Source: an uncultured Candidatus Soleaferrea sp. (GTDB lineage: Bacteria > Bacillota > Clostridia > Oscillospirales > Ruminococcaceae). From it: a stretch of DNA of 60,406 bases. The translations under genes and the position numbers were made by a program. The DNA is taken from contig CAKTAG010000002.1 of assembly GCA_934527325.1 (NCBI GenBank), positions 1 to 60,406 on the forward strand, read 5' to 3'. The notes below the pieces were generated by a model. The model was not told where the DNA came from, made no database searches, and saw only the letters and a list, made by a program, of their open reading frames with translations. Positions 53,238-60,406 of this stretch are shown here, in pieces (the first letter of the stretch is position 1; each line of letters opens with the position of its first letter).

Positions 53238-54626
53238 ATGGATAATATAAGTGCAGTAATTTTAGCTGCTGGTGAAGGTAAAAGAATGAAGTCAAAAACA
53301 TCTAAAGTTTTGTGTGAAGTTGCTTTTAAACCTATGCTAAATTGGGTAATTAGTGCTTGCCAAAATATGGGTTGTAAAAAATCAAATATATGTGTAGTTT
53401 TACCACCCAATAACCAAGATATAATTGAAGCTACTAACAATGAATTAAACTATGTTGTGCAAAATAATAGGTTGGGTACAGGGGATGCAGTAAAGCAAGC
53501 TTTACCGTTTATAGCTAACTTACCTAATAATGCAAACATCTTGATTATGTTAGGTGATGCACCATTAATAACTTCTGAAGTATTAAATAATTTGTATGAA
53601 CACCACATTGCAAAAAAGAATGTATTAACAGTGCTATCTGCAAATGTTAAAGACCCAAGTGGATATGGCAGAATTGTACGAAATAAAATTAATAATAATC
53701 AATTGTTAAAAATTGTTGAAGAAACAGAATGCACAGCAGAAGAAAAAAATATAGCAGAAATTAATTCTGGTGTTATGTGTTTTAAAAAAGAAGCTTTAGA
53801 ATATACGTTAACTAAACTAGAAAATAACAATTCTAATGGTGAGTATTATATTACATCGGCAATTTCCATATTGTTAAACAAAGGCGAAAAAGTAGGTGTT
53901 TTTAATTGTTATAATCCAAGTGTTGTACTTGGTGCTAACACCAAATTTCAACTTATGAAAATGAACGATATTGCAAGATTGAAAATTATAGAAGAGCTTT
54001 CTAACAATGGTGTAGAATTTATTTCTTCTAGTGGCGTTATAATATCCCCGGATGTAAAAATTGGTAAAAATACAGTTATTTACCCTGGTGTAATTTTAAA
54101 AGGCAACACAGTAATAGGTAACAACTGTGTTATAACTTCTAATTCACAAATAGAAGATGGTATTGTAGGTAATAGTGTAGTAATACAATCTTCATATATT
54201 ACTAATGCAAAAATAGGTAACAATGTAAAAATTGGCCCATTTTGCAATATAAGACCTAATTCTAATATAGCAGATAATGTTAAAATTGGAGATTTTGTTG
54301 AAGTTAAAAATTCCAATGTAGGTGAAAAAACTAGTATAGCGCATTTAACTTATGTAGGTGATAGCGATGTTGGCAAAAATGTAAATTTTGGTTGTGGTTG
54401 TGTTACAGTTAACTACAATGGAGTTAAAAAATATAGAACAGTAATAGGAGATAATTGTTTTATTGGTTGTAATACAAATTTAATAGCACCTGTTAAAATC
54501 GGCAACAACGTTTACACAGCAGCTGGTTCAACGGTAACGGACGATGTTTCAGATTCGTCTTTGTGTATTGCAAGGGCAAAGCAAGTTGTTAAAAAAGGTT
54601 GGAAAATTAAAAATACTAAAGAGTAA
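53238..54626 (+). CDS. glmU: Bifunctional UDP-N-acetylglucosamine pyrophosphorylase / glucosamine-1-phosphate acetyltransferase
   Basis: The 462-aa protein has an N-terminal nucleotidyltransferase domain (LAAGEGKRMKSKTSKVL) and a C-terminal left-handed beta-helix with the acetyltransferase active-site NYNGVKKYRT. It makes UDP-GlcNAc for peptidoglycan. The ATG at 53238 (after TAGGGGA) matches the family; a longer frame overlaps the promoter. It heads a glmU-prs-pth-miaA run. Confidence 0.95.
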   Translation: MDNISAVILAAGEGKRMKSKTSKVLCEVAFKPMLNWVISACQNMGCKKSNICVVLPPNNQDIIEATNNELNYVVQNNRLGTGDAVKQALPFIANLPNNANILIMLGDAPLITSEVLNNLYEHHIAKKNVLTVLSANVKDPSGYGRIVRNKINNNQLLKIVEETECTAEEKNIAEINSGVMCFKKEALEYTLTKLENNNSNGEYYITSAISILLNKGEKVGVFNCYNPSVVLGANTKFQLMKMNDIARLKIIEELSNNGVEFISSSGVIISPDVKIGKNTVIYPGVILKGNTVIGNNCVITSNSQIEDGIVGNSVVIQSSYITNAKIGNNVKIGPFCNIRPNSNIADNVKIGDFVEVKNSNVGEKTSIAHLTYVGDSDVGKNVNFGCGCVTVNYNGVKKYRTVIGDNCFIGCNTNLIAPVKIGNNVYTAAGSTVTDDVSDSSLCIARAKQVVKKGWKIKNTKE

Positions 54627-54656
54627 ACAGAATATAAAATTAAAAGAGGTAAAAGT

Positions 54657-55622
54657 ATGAACATACATGGTAAAGATATAAAAATATTTTCAGGTAATGC
54701 AAGTAAAAAATTGGCGACAGAAATATCTACGTGTTTAGGTTTAGATTTAGGTAAAAGTGAAGTTACAACGTTTTCAGATGGAGAAATAAATGTTTCTATA
54801 CAAGAATCTATAAGAGGTTCTGATGTATTTGTAGTTCAATCTACAGCTGGTATGGTAAATGATAATATTATGGAACTGCTAATAATGATAGATGCTTTTA
54901 AAAGAGCTTCTGCAGGTAGAATAACAGCAGTTATTCCATATTTTGGTTACGGAAGACAAGATAGAAAAGCAAAGTCTAGAGATCCTATTTCAGCTAAGTT
55001 GTTAGCAGATTTAATAACTGTTTCTGGTGCAGATAGGGTTTTAACAATGGATCTTCATGCACCACAAATTCAGGGCTTTTTTAATATACCAGTGGATAAT
55101 TTAGTAGGTTCATCAATACTTTCTTTGTATTTTGTAGAGAAGTTTAAAAACTGTAACAAGAATGATATTGTAATAGTTCCACCAGATTTAGGTTCAGTTT
55201 CTAGAGCAAGAAAATTTGCAGAAAGGTTTGGCGGAGCTCCGTTAGCTATAATAGATAAAAGACGTCCAAAACCTAATGTATGTGAAGTAATGAACATCAT
55301 TGGTGATGTAAAAGGCAAAAAAGCTATAATAATTGACGATATGGTGGATACTGCCGGAACTTTATGTAATGCTGCAAATGCATTAGTAGAAATAGGTGGA
55401 GCTGACGAAGTTTATGCATGTGCTAGCCATGCAGTACTTTCTGGCAGTGCAATTAATAGAATAAAAAATAGTTACATCAAAGAGCTAGTATTTCTTAATA
55501 CAATAGAGTTAACAGAAGAAAAAATAATTGATAGAATAAAAACACTATCGGTTGGGCCAATTTTTGCTAATGCTATATCTAGAATTTACAAAGATGAAAC
55601 AATATCTATTTTGTTTAATTAA
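54657..55622 (+). CDS. prs: Ribose-phosphate pyrophosphokinase
   Basis: The 321-aa protein has the PRPP signature VIIDDMVDTAGT, the RQDRKAKSRDPISAKLLADL loop and DLHAPQIQGFF. It makes PRPP for nucleotides, histidine and NAD. It follows glmU by 30 bp, a widely conserved order. Confidence 0.97.
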   Translation: MNIHGKDIKIFSGNASKKLATEISTCLGLDLGKSEVTTFSDGEINVSIQESIRGSDVFVVQSTAGMVNDNIMELLIMIDAFKRASAGRITAVIPYFGYGRQDRKAKSRDPISAKLLADLITVSGADRVLTMDLHAPQIQGFFNIPVDNLVGSSILSLYFVEKFKNCNKNDIVIVPPDLGSVSRARKFAERFGGAPLAIIDKRRPKPNVCEVMNIIGDVKGKKAIIIDDMVDTAGTLCNAANALVEIGGADEVYACASHAVLSGSAINRIKNSYIKELVFLNTIELTEEKIIDRIKTLSVGPIFANAISRIYKDETISILFN

Positions 55623-55655
55623 TTTGTGATATACTTTAGAAAGAGTTAAAATTTT

Positions 55656-56261
55656 ATGAATATAGTAAATTCAAATTTAGATTATATGGTTGTAGGTTTA
55701 GGGAATATAGGTAAAGAATATGAATTAACAAGACATAATATGGGTTTTATGGTTTTAGATACAATGAGTAAAAGGTACAATTTTGAAATTTGTAAATCTA
55801 AATTTCAGTCGTTAACATGTAAAACTGTTATTTTAGGCAAGAATGTACTTTTTCTAAAGCCATCTACTTATATGAATAATTCTGGGCAAGCAGTTGTAGA
55901 GGCAATAAATTTTTATAAAATAAATATGGGCAATGTTATAGTAGTGTATGATGATATAACTATAGAACTAGGTAGAATAAAAATAAAAAAGAGTGGTTCT
56001 GATGGTGGCCATAATGGTATAAAAAATATTATTTACCTCACAGGTTGTAATGTGTTCCCTAGAATTAAAGTTGGAGTATCTGCTAAACCAAACATTGGTT
56101 ACACTTTAGCAGATTGGGTTTTAAGCAAATTTAAAGATGATGAAAAAGAATTATTAGGTAAAGCTGTAAATATTGCTTGTGATGGGCTAGAATGCATAAT
56201 AAAAAATGGAGTGGATATTGCAATGAATAAATATAATACTAAAGAATCTTGCAATAAATAA
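55656..56261 (+). CDS. pth: Peptidyl-tRNA hydrolase
   Basis: The 201-aa protein has GLGNIGKEYELTRHNMGF with the catalytic His, and FLKPSTYMNNSG and DDITIELGRIKIKKSGSDGGHNG further on. It rescues peptidyl-tRNAs. It begins 33 bp after prs. A second in-frame ATG at 55686 would give a shorter protein closer to the usual start; both are possible. Confidence 0.94.
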   Translation: MNIVNSNLDYMVVGLGNIGKEYELTRHNMGFMVLDTMSKRYNFEICKSKFQSLTCKTVILGKNVLFLKPSTYMNNSGQAVVEAINFYKINMGNVIVVYDDITIELGRIKIKKSGSDGGHNGIKNIIYLTGCNVFPRIKVGVSAKPNIGYTLADWVLSKFKDDEKELLGKAVNIACDGLECIIKNGVDIAMNKYNTKESCNK

Positions 56262-56340
56262 ATTATGTAATTTAGTAAATTCATATAGTAAAATTTATTG
56301 TAAAAATATTTAGATATTTGGAGAATGGTAGATATTTATT

Positions 56341-57282
56341 ATGGAAAAAATACCTGTTTTAGTTATAGTTGGGCCTACAGCAACAGGGAAGTCTGCATTA
56401 GCAGTTGAAATTGCAATGAATAAAAATGGAGAAATAATAAACGGAGATTCAATGCAAATTTATAAAGGCCTAAATATAGGAACTGCAAAACCAACACAAG
56501 ACGAAATGAAAGGTATTCCGCATCACTTAATAGGAATAATAGAGCAAAGTGAAAATTTTAATTTGGCTTGTTATGTAGAATTAGCAAGAAAAAAAATAAA
56601 AGATGTTCATAATAGAGGTAAAGTTCCTATTTTAGTAGGTGGAACTGGTCTTTATATAGATTCTGTAATAAATAATGTTAATTTAAATGTTGTTCCTCAA
56701 AATTTAAAATTAAGGGAAGATTTAATAAAAAAGGCAAATGTATATGGTTTAGAATATTTAATGAATATGTTAAAAAAAGTAGATGAAGAAGCAGCAAATA
56801 AAATAAAAATCAATGATGTTAAAAGAATTATAAGAGCATTAGAAATAAATTATATAACAGGAAAAAATGTCTCAGATGTTTATAAACATAGCAATGATGT
56901 TCCTAAATTGTATAATACATTTATTATAGGTCTTAATTATAATAATAGGCAATTATTGTACCAAAAAATCAACAATAGAGTAGATAAAATGGTGGAACTA
57001 GGGTTAATTGATGAAGCAAAACAACTTTTAAAAAACGGTTTAAGTAAAACTTCGGTACAAGCTATAGGTTATAAAGAATTAGAGAATTATTTTAATAATA
57101 TAGAAACATTAGAAAATACAATACAGAAAATCAAACAAAATACTAGAAGATATGCTAAAAGGCAATTGACATGGTTTAGAAAAAACACCAAAATAAATTG
57201 GGTTAATATAGATGAATATGAGAATTTTAGAGACGTTGTGAATTATTGTTTAAAACTACTAGAAAAATTTTTAATAAAATGA
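56341..57282 (+). CDS. miaA: tRNA dimethylallyltransferase
   Basis: The 313-aa protein has the P-loop GPTATGKSALA, DSMQIYKGLNIGTAKP, LVGGTGLYI, and a tRNA-binding QNTRRYAKRQLTWFR. It adds the isopentenyl group to A37 of tRNAs reading UNN codons. hfq follows 102 bp later, as in many bacteria. Confidence 0.96.
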   Translation: MEKIPVLVIVGPTATGKSALAVEIAMNKNGEIINGDSMQIYKGLNIGTAKPTQDEMKGIPHHLIGIIEQSENFNLACYVELARKKIKDVHNRGKVPILVGGTGLYIDSVINNVNLNVVPQNLKLREDLIKKANVYGLEYLMNMLKKVDEEAANKIKINDVKRIIRALEINYITGKNVSDVYKHSNDVPKLYNTFIIGLNYNNRQLLYQKINNRVDKMVELGLIDEAKQLLKNGLSKTSVQAIGYKELENYFNNIETLENTIQKIKQNTRRYAKRQLTWFRKNTKINWVNIDEYENFRDVVNYCLKLLEKFLIK

Positions 57283-57384
57283 TAAAATATAGATGTAATA
57301 ATTTATAAATAAATATGAATCAAAAGTACAGTATAAATCAATAATAATTGATAATTAAAAATTAAGCATTGGAGGAAAAATAAT

Positions 57385-57663
57385 TTGAAAGGGCAAAATT
57401 GGCAAGAGCTTTTTTTAAATTCTGTAAGGAAAGAAAAAATTGTTGTACAAGTATATTTAACTAATGGTTACCAGCTAAGAGGTATAGTTGTTGGCTTTGA
57501 TAATTTTGTTATTGTTTTAGAGGGTGAAGGCAAACAAAATGTTATATATAAACATGCTATTTCTACTATAATTCCATCTAAAATGGTGAAAGTTACTATT
57601 TTGCCACAATTAGAAGCAACAGAAGCAGAATTAGAAAAAGAACCTGAGGAAGATAAATTTTAA
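57385..57663 (+). CDS. hfq: RNA chaperone Hfq
   Basis: The 92-aa protein has the Sm1 motif (NGYQLRGIVVGFDNFVIVLE) and the Sm2 YKHAIS motif. It starts with TTG at 57385, 9 bp after GGAGG. The C-terminal extension is acidic and of medium length (about 15-20 residues past the core). Hfq in clostridia links to sRNA function; its targets here are unknown. Confidence 0.95.
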   Translation: MKGQNWQELFLNSVRKEKIVVQVYLTNGYQLRGIVVGFDNFVIVLEGEGKQNVIYKHAISTIIPSKMVKVTILPQLEATEAELEKEPEEDKF

Positions 57664-57707
57664 TAGATGAAATAAATGTGTTATATATATAAAAAAGGAT
57701 TATAATA

Positions 57708-58922
57708 ATGAGAGTTATTTTAAAAACTTTTATTGTTGCGTTTTTTTTATGGGTAGCTGTAATATCTTATAAATATATAGTTAAAGAAAATATAGGTTTA
57801 TGTTATGAAACTGAGGTTGCTCTAACATCTTCAATTACAAATTCTTTTAAAGCAAATATTTTAGTTGTAAGAAAAGAAGAACTTATAAAAACTATTGATG
57901 ATAAAATTATAAACTACCTTGTAAATGATGGTGAAAAAGTGGCAATAGGTGATTCTATTGCAAACCTTTACGATACAGATAAAGATATTCAAATGGTTTA
58001 TAATTTAAGAAGTTTAGAAAATGAACTAAATTTATTATCTGAAGTTAAATTATTAAAAAATAATAAAAATTTAGTTTCAGAGGTCCTTTATCATCAAATA
58101 TCAGATAATTTAAGTAAGTTTATAACCATTGCAGATAAAAAAATTTTAGATGATTTTTATGAAGTAAAAGATGACTTATTTATATCATTAATAAAAAAGA
58201 ACCTTGTTTACGGAAAAGTTTTGGGGTTAGAAGATAAAATAAAAAATTTAAAAAATCAAGTAGAGGTAGATAAAAAAAATTTTTTTGATTTAAAAACAAT
58301 TACATCTGATTATACAGGGTATTTTGTAAGTAAAGTTGATGGGTATGAACATTTATATTTACCAGAGGACATAAAAAAAGCAAGTTACAATACATGGCTA
58401 AAAATGCTAAAATTTAAACCTAGTAAAGTTATTAAAAATAATTATATCGGTAAAATTATAACAGACTTTGAATGGTATGTTATATTTAAAACAGATAAAA
58501 GCAACATCAATAAATTAACCAGAGCAAATAAGTTAAATTTTAATTTTGAATTTCCTAATTTAGAAAATGTACCTGCTATTGTAGTTGATGTAAAAGAAAG
58601 TAGTAATGGTAAAAATGGAATTGTAATTTTAAAAAGTAATTACATGTCTAAAGATATTTCGAAATTAAGAAGAATGAATGTAGATATTTCTACAGATTCT
58701 TTTTATGGAATATTTGTTAATGTTGAAGCTGTAAGGTTTGTAAATGGTGAAAAAGGTGTTTTTATTAAAGATGGTAAAGAAGTTAAATTTAAAAAGATAG
58801 ATACTATTTTTGAAAATAATAAAAAAATAATATCACGAATAAGACCGTTAGATAATGATTATTTACAGCCTTTTGATTTAATTATACTAAATGGTCAAAA
58901 CCTTTACGACGGAAAAAAATAA
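57708..58922 (+). CDS. HlyD-like membrane fusion protein in the division cluster
   Basis: The 404-aa protein has an N-terminal membrane helix (about 5-25) and a long coiled-coil-like centre between two beta-rich lipoyl/barrel-like halves (VVRKEELIKTI...NYLVNDGEKVAIGDSIANLY). In many Clostridia a HlyD-family protein sits next to sepF and divIVA. No transporter gene is adjacent. The usual YggS-like gene between it and sepF is missing here. Confidence 0.75.
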   Translation: MRVILKTFIVAFFLWVAVISYKYIVKENIGLCYETEVALTSSITNSFKANILVVRKEELIKTIDDKIINYLVNDGEKVAIGDSIANLYDTDKDIQMVYNLRSLENELNLLSEVKLLKNNKNLVSEVLYHQISDNLSKFITIADKKILDDFYEVKDDLFISLIKKNLVYGKVLGLEDKIKNLKNQVEVDKKNFFDLKTITSDYTGYFVSKVDGYEHLYLPEDIKKASYNTWLKMLKFKPSKVIKNNYIGKIITDFEWYVIFKTDKSNINKLTRANKLNFNFEFPNLENVPAIVVDVKESSNGKNGIVILKSNYMSKDISKLRRMNVDISTDSFYGIFVNVEAVRFVNGEKGVFIKDGKEVKFKKIDTIFENNKKIISRIRPLDNDYLQPFDLIILNGQNLYDGKK

Positions 58923-58959
58923 TAAATATTATATTAGATTTTTTATAGGAGTGTTTGTT

Positions 58960-59388
58960 ATGAGTATAGTAGATAAAATTAAAAATATAATGGGTTTACC
59001 AGAAGAAGAAGTAGAAGAGGATGTAGATTTAATAACATCTGGGAATAACGTTACCAATTACAAAAATATAGCAAGTGGTACTAATAAAGTTTTGAATATA
59101 AATACAACTACTCAATTACAAGTAATTTTGGTAAAACCAGATAGATATGAAGATGCAGGTTCTATTGCTAACCATTTAAATTCAAAGCATACAGTAGTTT
59201 TAAATTTAGAAGATACAAATAGAGAAGTTTCTAGAAGGTTACTAGACTTTCTTAGTGGGGTTGCTTATGCTAATGGTGGGCAAATAAAAAGGGTAGCTAA
59301 TGGTACATATATTATAACACCATATAATGTAGATATAATGGGTAATTTATTAGATGAATTAGAGGGTAATGATGTGTTTTTTAACTAA
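58960..59388 (+). CDS. sepF: Cell-division protein SepF
   Basis: The 142-aa protein has a short membrane-binding amphipathic N-terminus (MSIVDKIKNIMG), an acidic linker, and the SepF fold (RRLLDFLSGVAYANGGQIKRV, TYIITPYNVDI). It binds FtsZ C-termini and shapes the septum. The ATG at 58960, 8 bp after AGGAG, is preferred to the overlapping upstream ATG inside the HlyD-like gene. Confidence 0.94.
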   Translation: MSIVDKIKNIMGLPEEEVEEDVDLITSGNNVTNYKNIASGTNKVLNINTTTQLQVILVKPDRYEDAGSIANHLNSKHTVVLNLEDTNREVSRRLLDFLSGVAYANGGQIKRVANGTYIITPYNVDIMGNLLDELEGNDVFFN

Positions 59389-59429
59389 GTTATATAATGT
59401 TTATAATTTTGTTATAGGGGGAAAATATT

Positions 59430-60209
59430 TTGTTAAGGCCTAAAGATATTTCTGAAAAAAATTTTGAAAAAAGTAAGATGTTTGGTTATAAAGTTAGTGA
59501 CGTTGATAATTTTATGGCTGAAGTTTTAAAAGATTATGAAACATTATATAATGAAAAGAATGAATTAGAAAATAAAATTAATTTTTTAGCAGACAAACTC
59601 AGTGAATATCGTGACCAAGAAAATAAATTAACAGATGTGTTATTAGAAGCTAAAAAGGTTAGCGATAATATAATAAAAAAAGCCAAAGAAAAAGCAGAAG
59701 TAATGTTATCTAAGGCAGAAGATGAATCGCAAAAATTAATTATTGAAGCAAAAAAAGAAGCAGAAAAACAGCAAACTTTATTTTTAAAATTAAAAAAAGA
59801 AACAACAGATTTTAAAAATAAGTTACTTTCGTTATATAAATTACATATCGATCTTGTTTCTAATTTACCATCATTTAACAATTTAGAAAATGAAGAAAAC
59901 ACTAGTAGTTCATCAAAAATAACTGAACCTCAAAATGTAACAGCAGATGTTGAAAATGAGAAACAAGAATATTACAATAAAAATTTAAAAGAAAGAACTT
60001 TTTCTATTTCTCTTGATAAAAATGGAAGACCAGTAGAAGTTAAAGATGAAACGTTATCCGATACAAAAAGTATTTCTTTATTAGATTTAAAAAATGTTTC
60101 GCAAAAAAATGAAAAAAATAACAAATATAATAATAATTCAAAATTTAAAGAACCATTAAAATTTGGGGCATCTTACACTTTAAAAAAAGGTAAGGAAAAA
60201 AATAAATAA
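59430..60209 (+). CDS. divIVA: DivIVA-family septum/pole protein
   Basis: The 259-aa protein has the DivIVA start (LRPKDISEKNFEKSKMFGYKVSDVDNFM) and a long coiled coil rich in K and E up to about residue 145. A disordered Ser/Asn/Lys-rich C-terminus follows. It starts with TTG at 59430 after GGGGGAAAA. It recognises negatively curved membrane at septa and poles. A terminator-like element follows; ileS, often next, is not in the window. Confidence 0.92.
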   Translation: MLRPKDISEKNFEKSKMFGYKVSDVDNFMAEVLKDYETLYNEKNELENKINFLADKLSEYRDQENKLTDVLLEAKKVSDNIIKKAKEKAEVMLSKAEDESQKLIIEAKKEAEKQQTLFLKLKKETTDFKNKLLSLYKLHIDLVSNLPSFNNLENEENTSSSSKITEPQNVTADVENEKQEYYNKNLKERTFSISLDKNGRPVEVKDETLSDTKSISLLDLKNVSQKNEKNNKYNNNSKFKEPLKFGASYTLKKGKEKNK

Positions 60210-60249
60210 TAAGTGTAAATAATCAATTAGGTGCCACAAATTGGTTAAC

Positions 60250-60319
60250 AACGATTGAAGTTCCTTTATTTAGAATTTTTAAATAACTATGAAAATTCTA
60301 ATGGCGTCAATCGTTTTTG
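60250..60319 (+). terminator. Nested double-hairpin terminator after divIVA
   Basis: Outer stem AACGATTGA (60250-60258) with TCAATCGTT (60307-60315) encloses an inner 10-bp stem TTAGAATTTT (60270-60279) with AAAATTCTAA (60292-60301). It runs into TTTTTG. The remaining 87 bp to the window end (60320-60406) show no gene I can support. Confidence 0.6.
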
Positions 60320-60406
60320 TATAGTACTTCGCTTTCACATAAATTGCAACACCAAAATCACGGCCGTTTCATAAAAATTTTTTCAAAACAAACATCAAAA
60401 AAATAT

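Noticed and set aside
1..60406. Alternative genetic code (UGA as Trp) suspected from the AT richness
   Set aside because: TGA ends several genes at the correct family length (spoIIIAE, prmC, hemW, nrnA), so the standard code is in use.
60320..60406. Possible T-box or tRNA at the window end
   Set aside because: No T-box core or tRNA cloverleaf could be built from this stretch.

Overview
The window is a stretch of chromosome from a very AT-rich, Gram-positive, endospore-forming Clostridia-type Firmicute. The evidence is a complete spoIIIAA-AH operon, spoIIR, cwlD and a SpoVM-like micropeptide, together with an HrcA/CIRCE-controlled groES-groEL pair, hfq, sepF-divIVA and clostridial-style DUF1385-prmC and DUF4363-YetF pairs. 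TGA is used as a stop (for example at the ends of spoIIIAE, prmC and hemW), so the standard bacterial code applies. No tRNA, rRNA, CRISPR array, prophage or insertion sequence was seen. The family-level placement (something near Oscillospirales/Ruminococcaceae) is a guess from gene content.

Layout. 1-2.3 kb (minus): DUF4363, YetF-like and a Na/Ca exchanger. 2.5-8.6 kb: an M23 murein hydrolase, then a nucleoside salvage block (deoC-deoD-deoB) followed by two tandem basic-membrane-protein lipoproteins. 8.6-11.1 kb: 5-formyl-THF cyclo-ligase, mltG and an SDR reductase. 11.1-14.7 kb (minus): a tiny Cys-rich protein, a frameshifted sbcD, and groES-groEL. 15.0-22.6 kb: spoIIIAA-AH, Asp23, nusB, ispA and a divergent PAP2 protein. 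22.7-24.7 kb (minus): dapA and asd. 24.8-31.4 kb: a divergent LCP-like protein, a tandem CAP protein, spoIIR, a class D sortase module, DUF1385 and prmC. 31.4-34.5 kb: a stand-alone contractile-injection-type AAA+ ATPase with two small partner genes. 34.5-40.3 kb: rpsO, pnp, a QueT-family transporter, obg, mrnC and a uracil-DNA glycosylase. 40.4-47.2 kb: a small membrane protein, spoVM, hemW, mreB, cwlD, radA, nrnA and dut. 47.2-48.4 kb (minus): a Fic protein with a repeat-rich promoter. 48.5-60.2 kb: rpe, a topoisomerase IV A-like subunit, tlyA, nadK, glmU, prs, pth, miaA, hfq, a HlyD-like protein, sepF and divIVA.

Most of the window is housekeeping and sporulation. The best candidate for an undescribed system is the three-gene unit at 31.4-34.5 kb. 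It has its own sigma-A-like promoter and its own terminator. It encodes a 735-aa tandem AAA+ protein whose N-terminal region looks like that of ATPases from extracellular contractile injection systems (Afp15/PVC15 type), but no sheath, tube or baseplate gene lies nearby. It is followed by a 64-aa protein and a 140-aa protein, the latter with a Gly/Ala/Lys-rich amphipathic N-terminus. Secondary points of interest are the sortase module beside spoIIR, the LCP-like/CAP pair, the rpsO leader RNA, the structured rpsO-pnp spacer, the missed spoVM gene, the one-base frameshift in sbcD, and the Fic gene with its own operator-like repeats.
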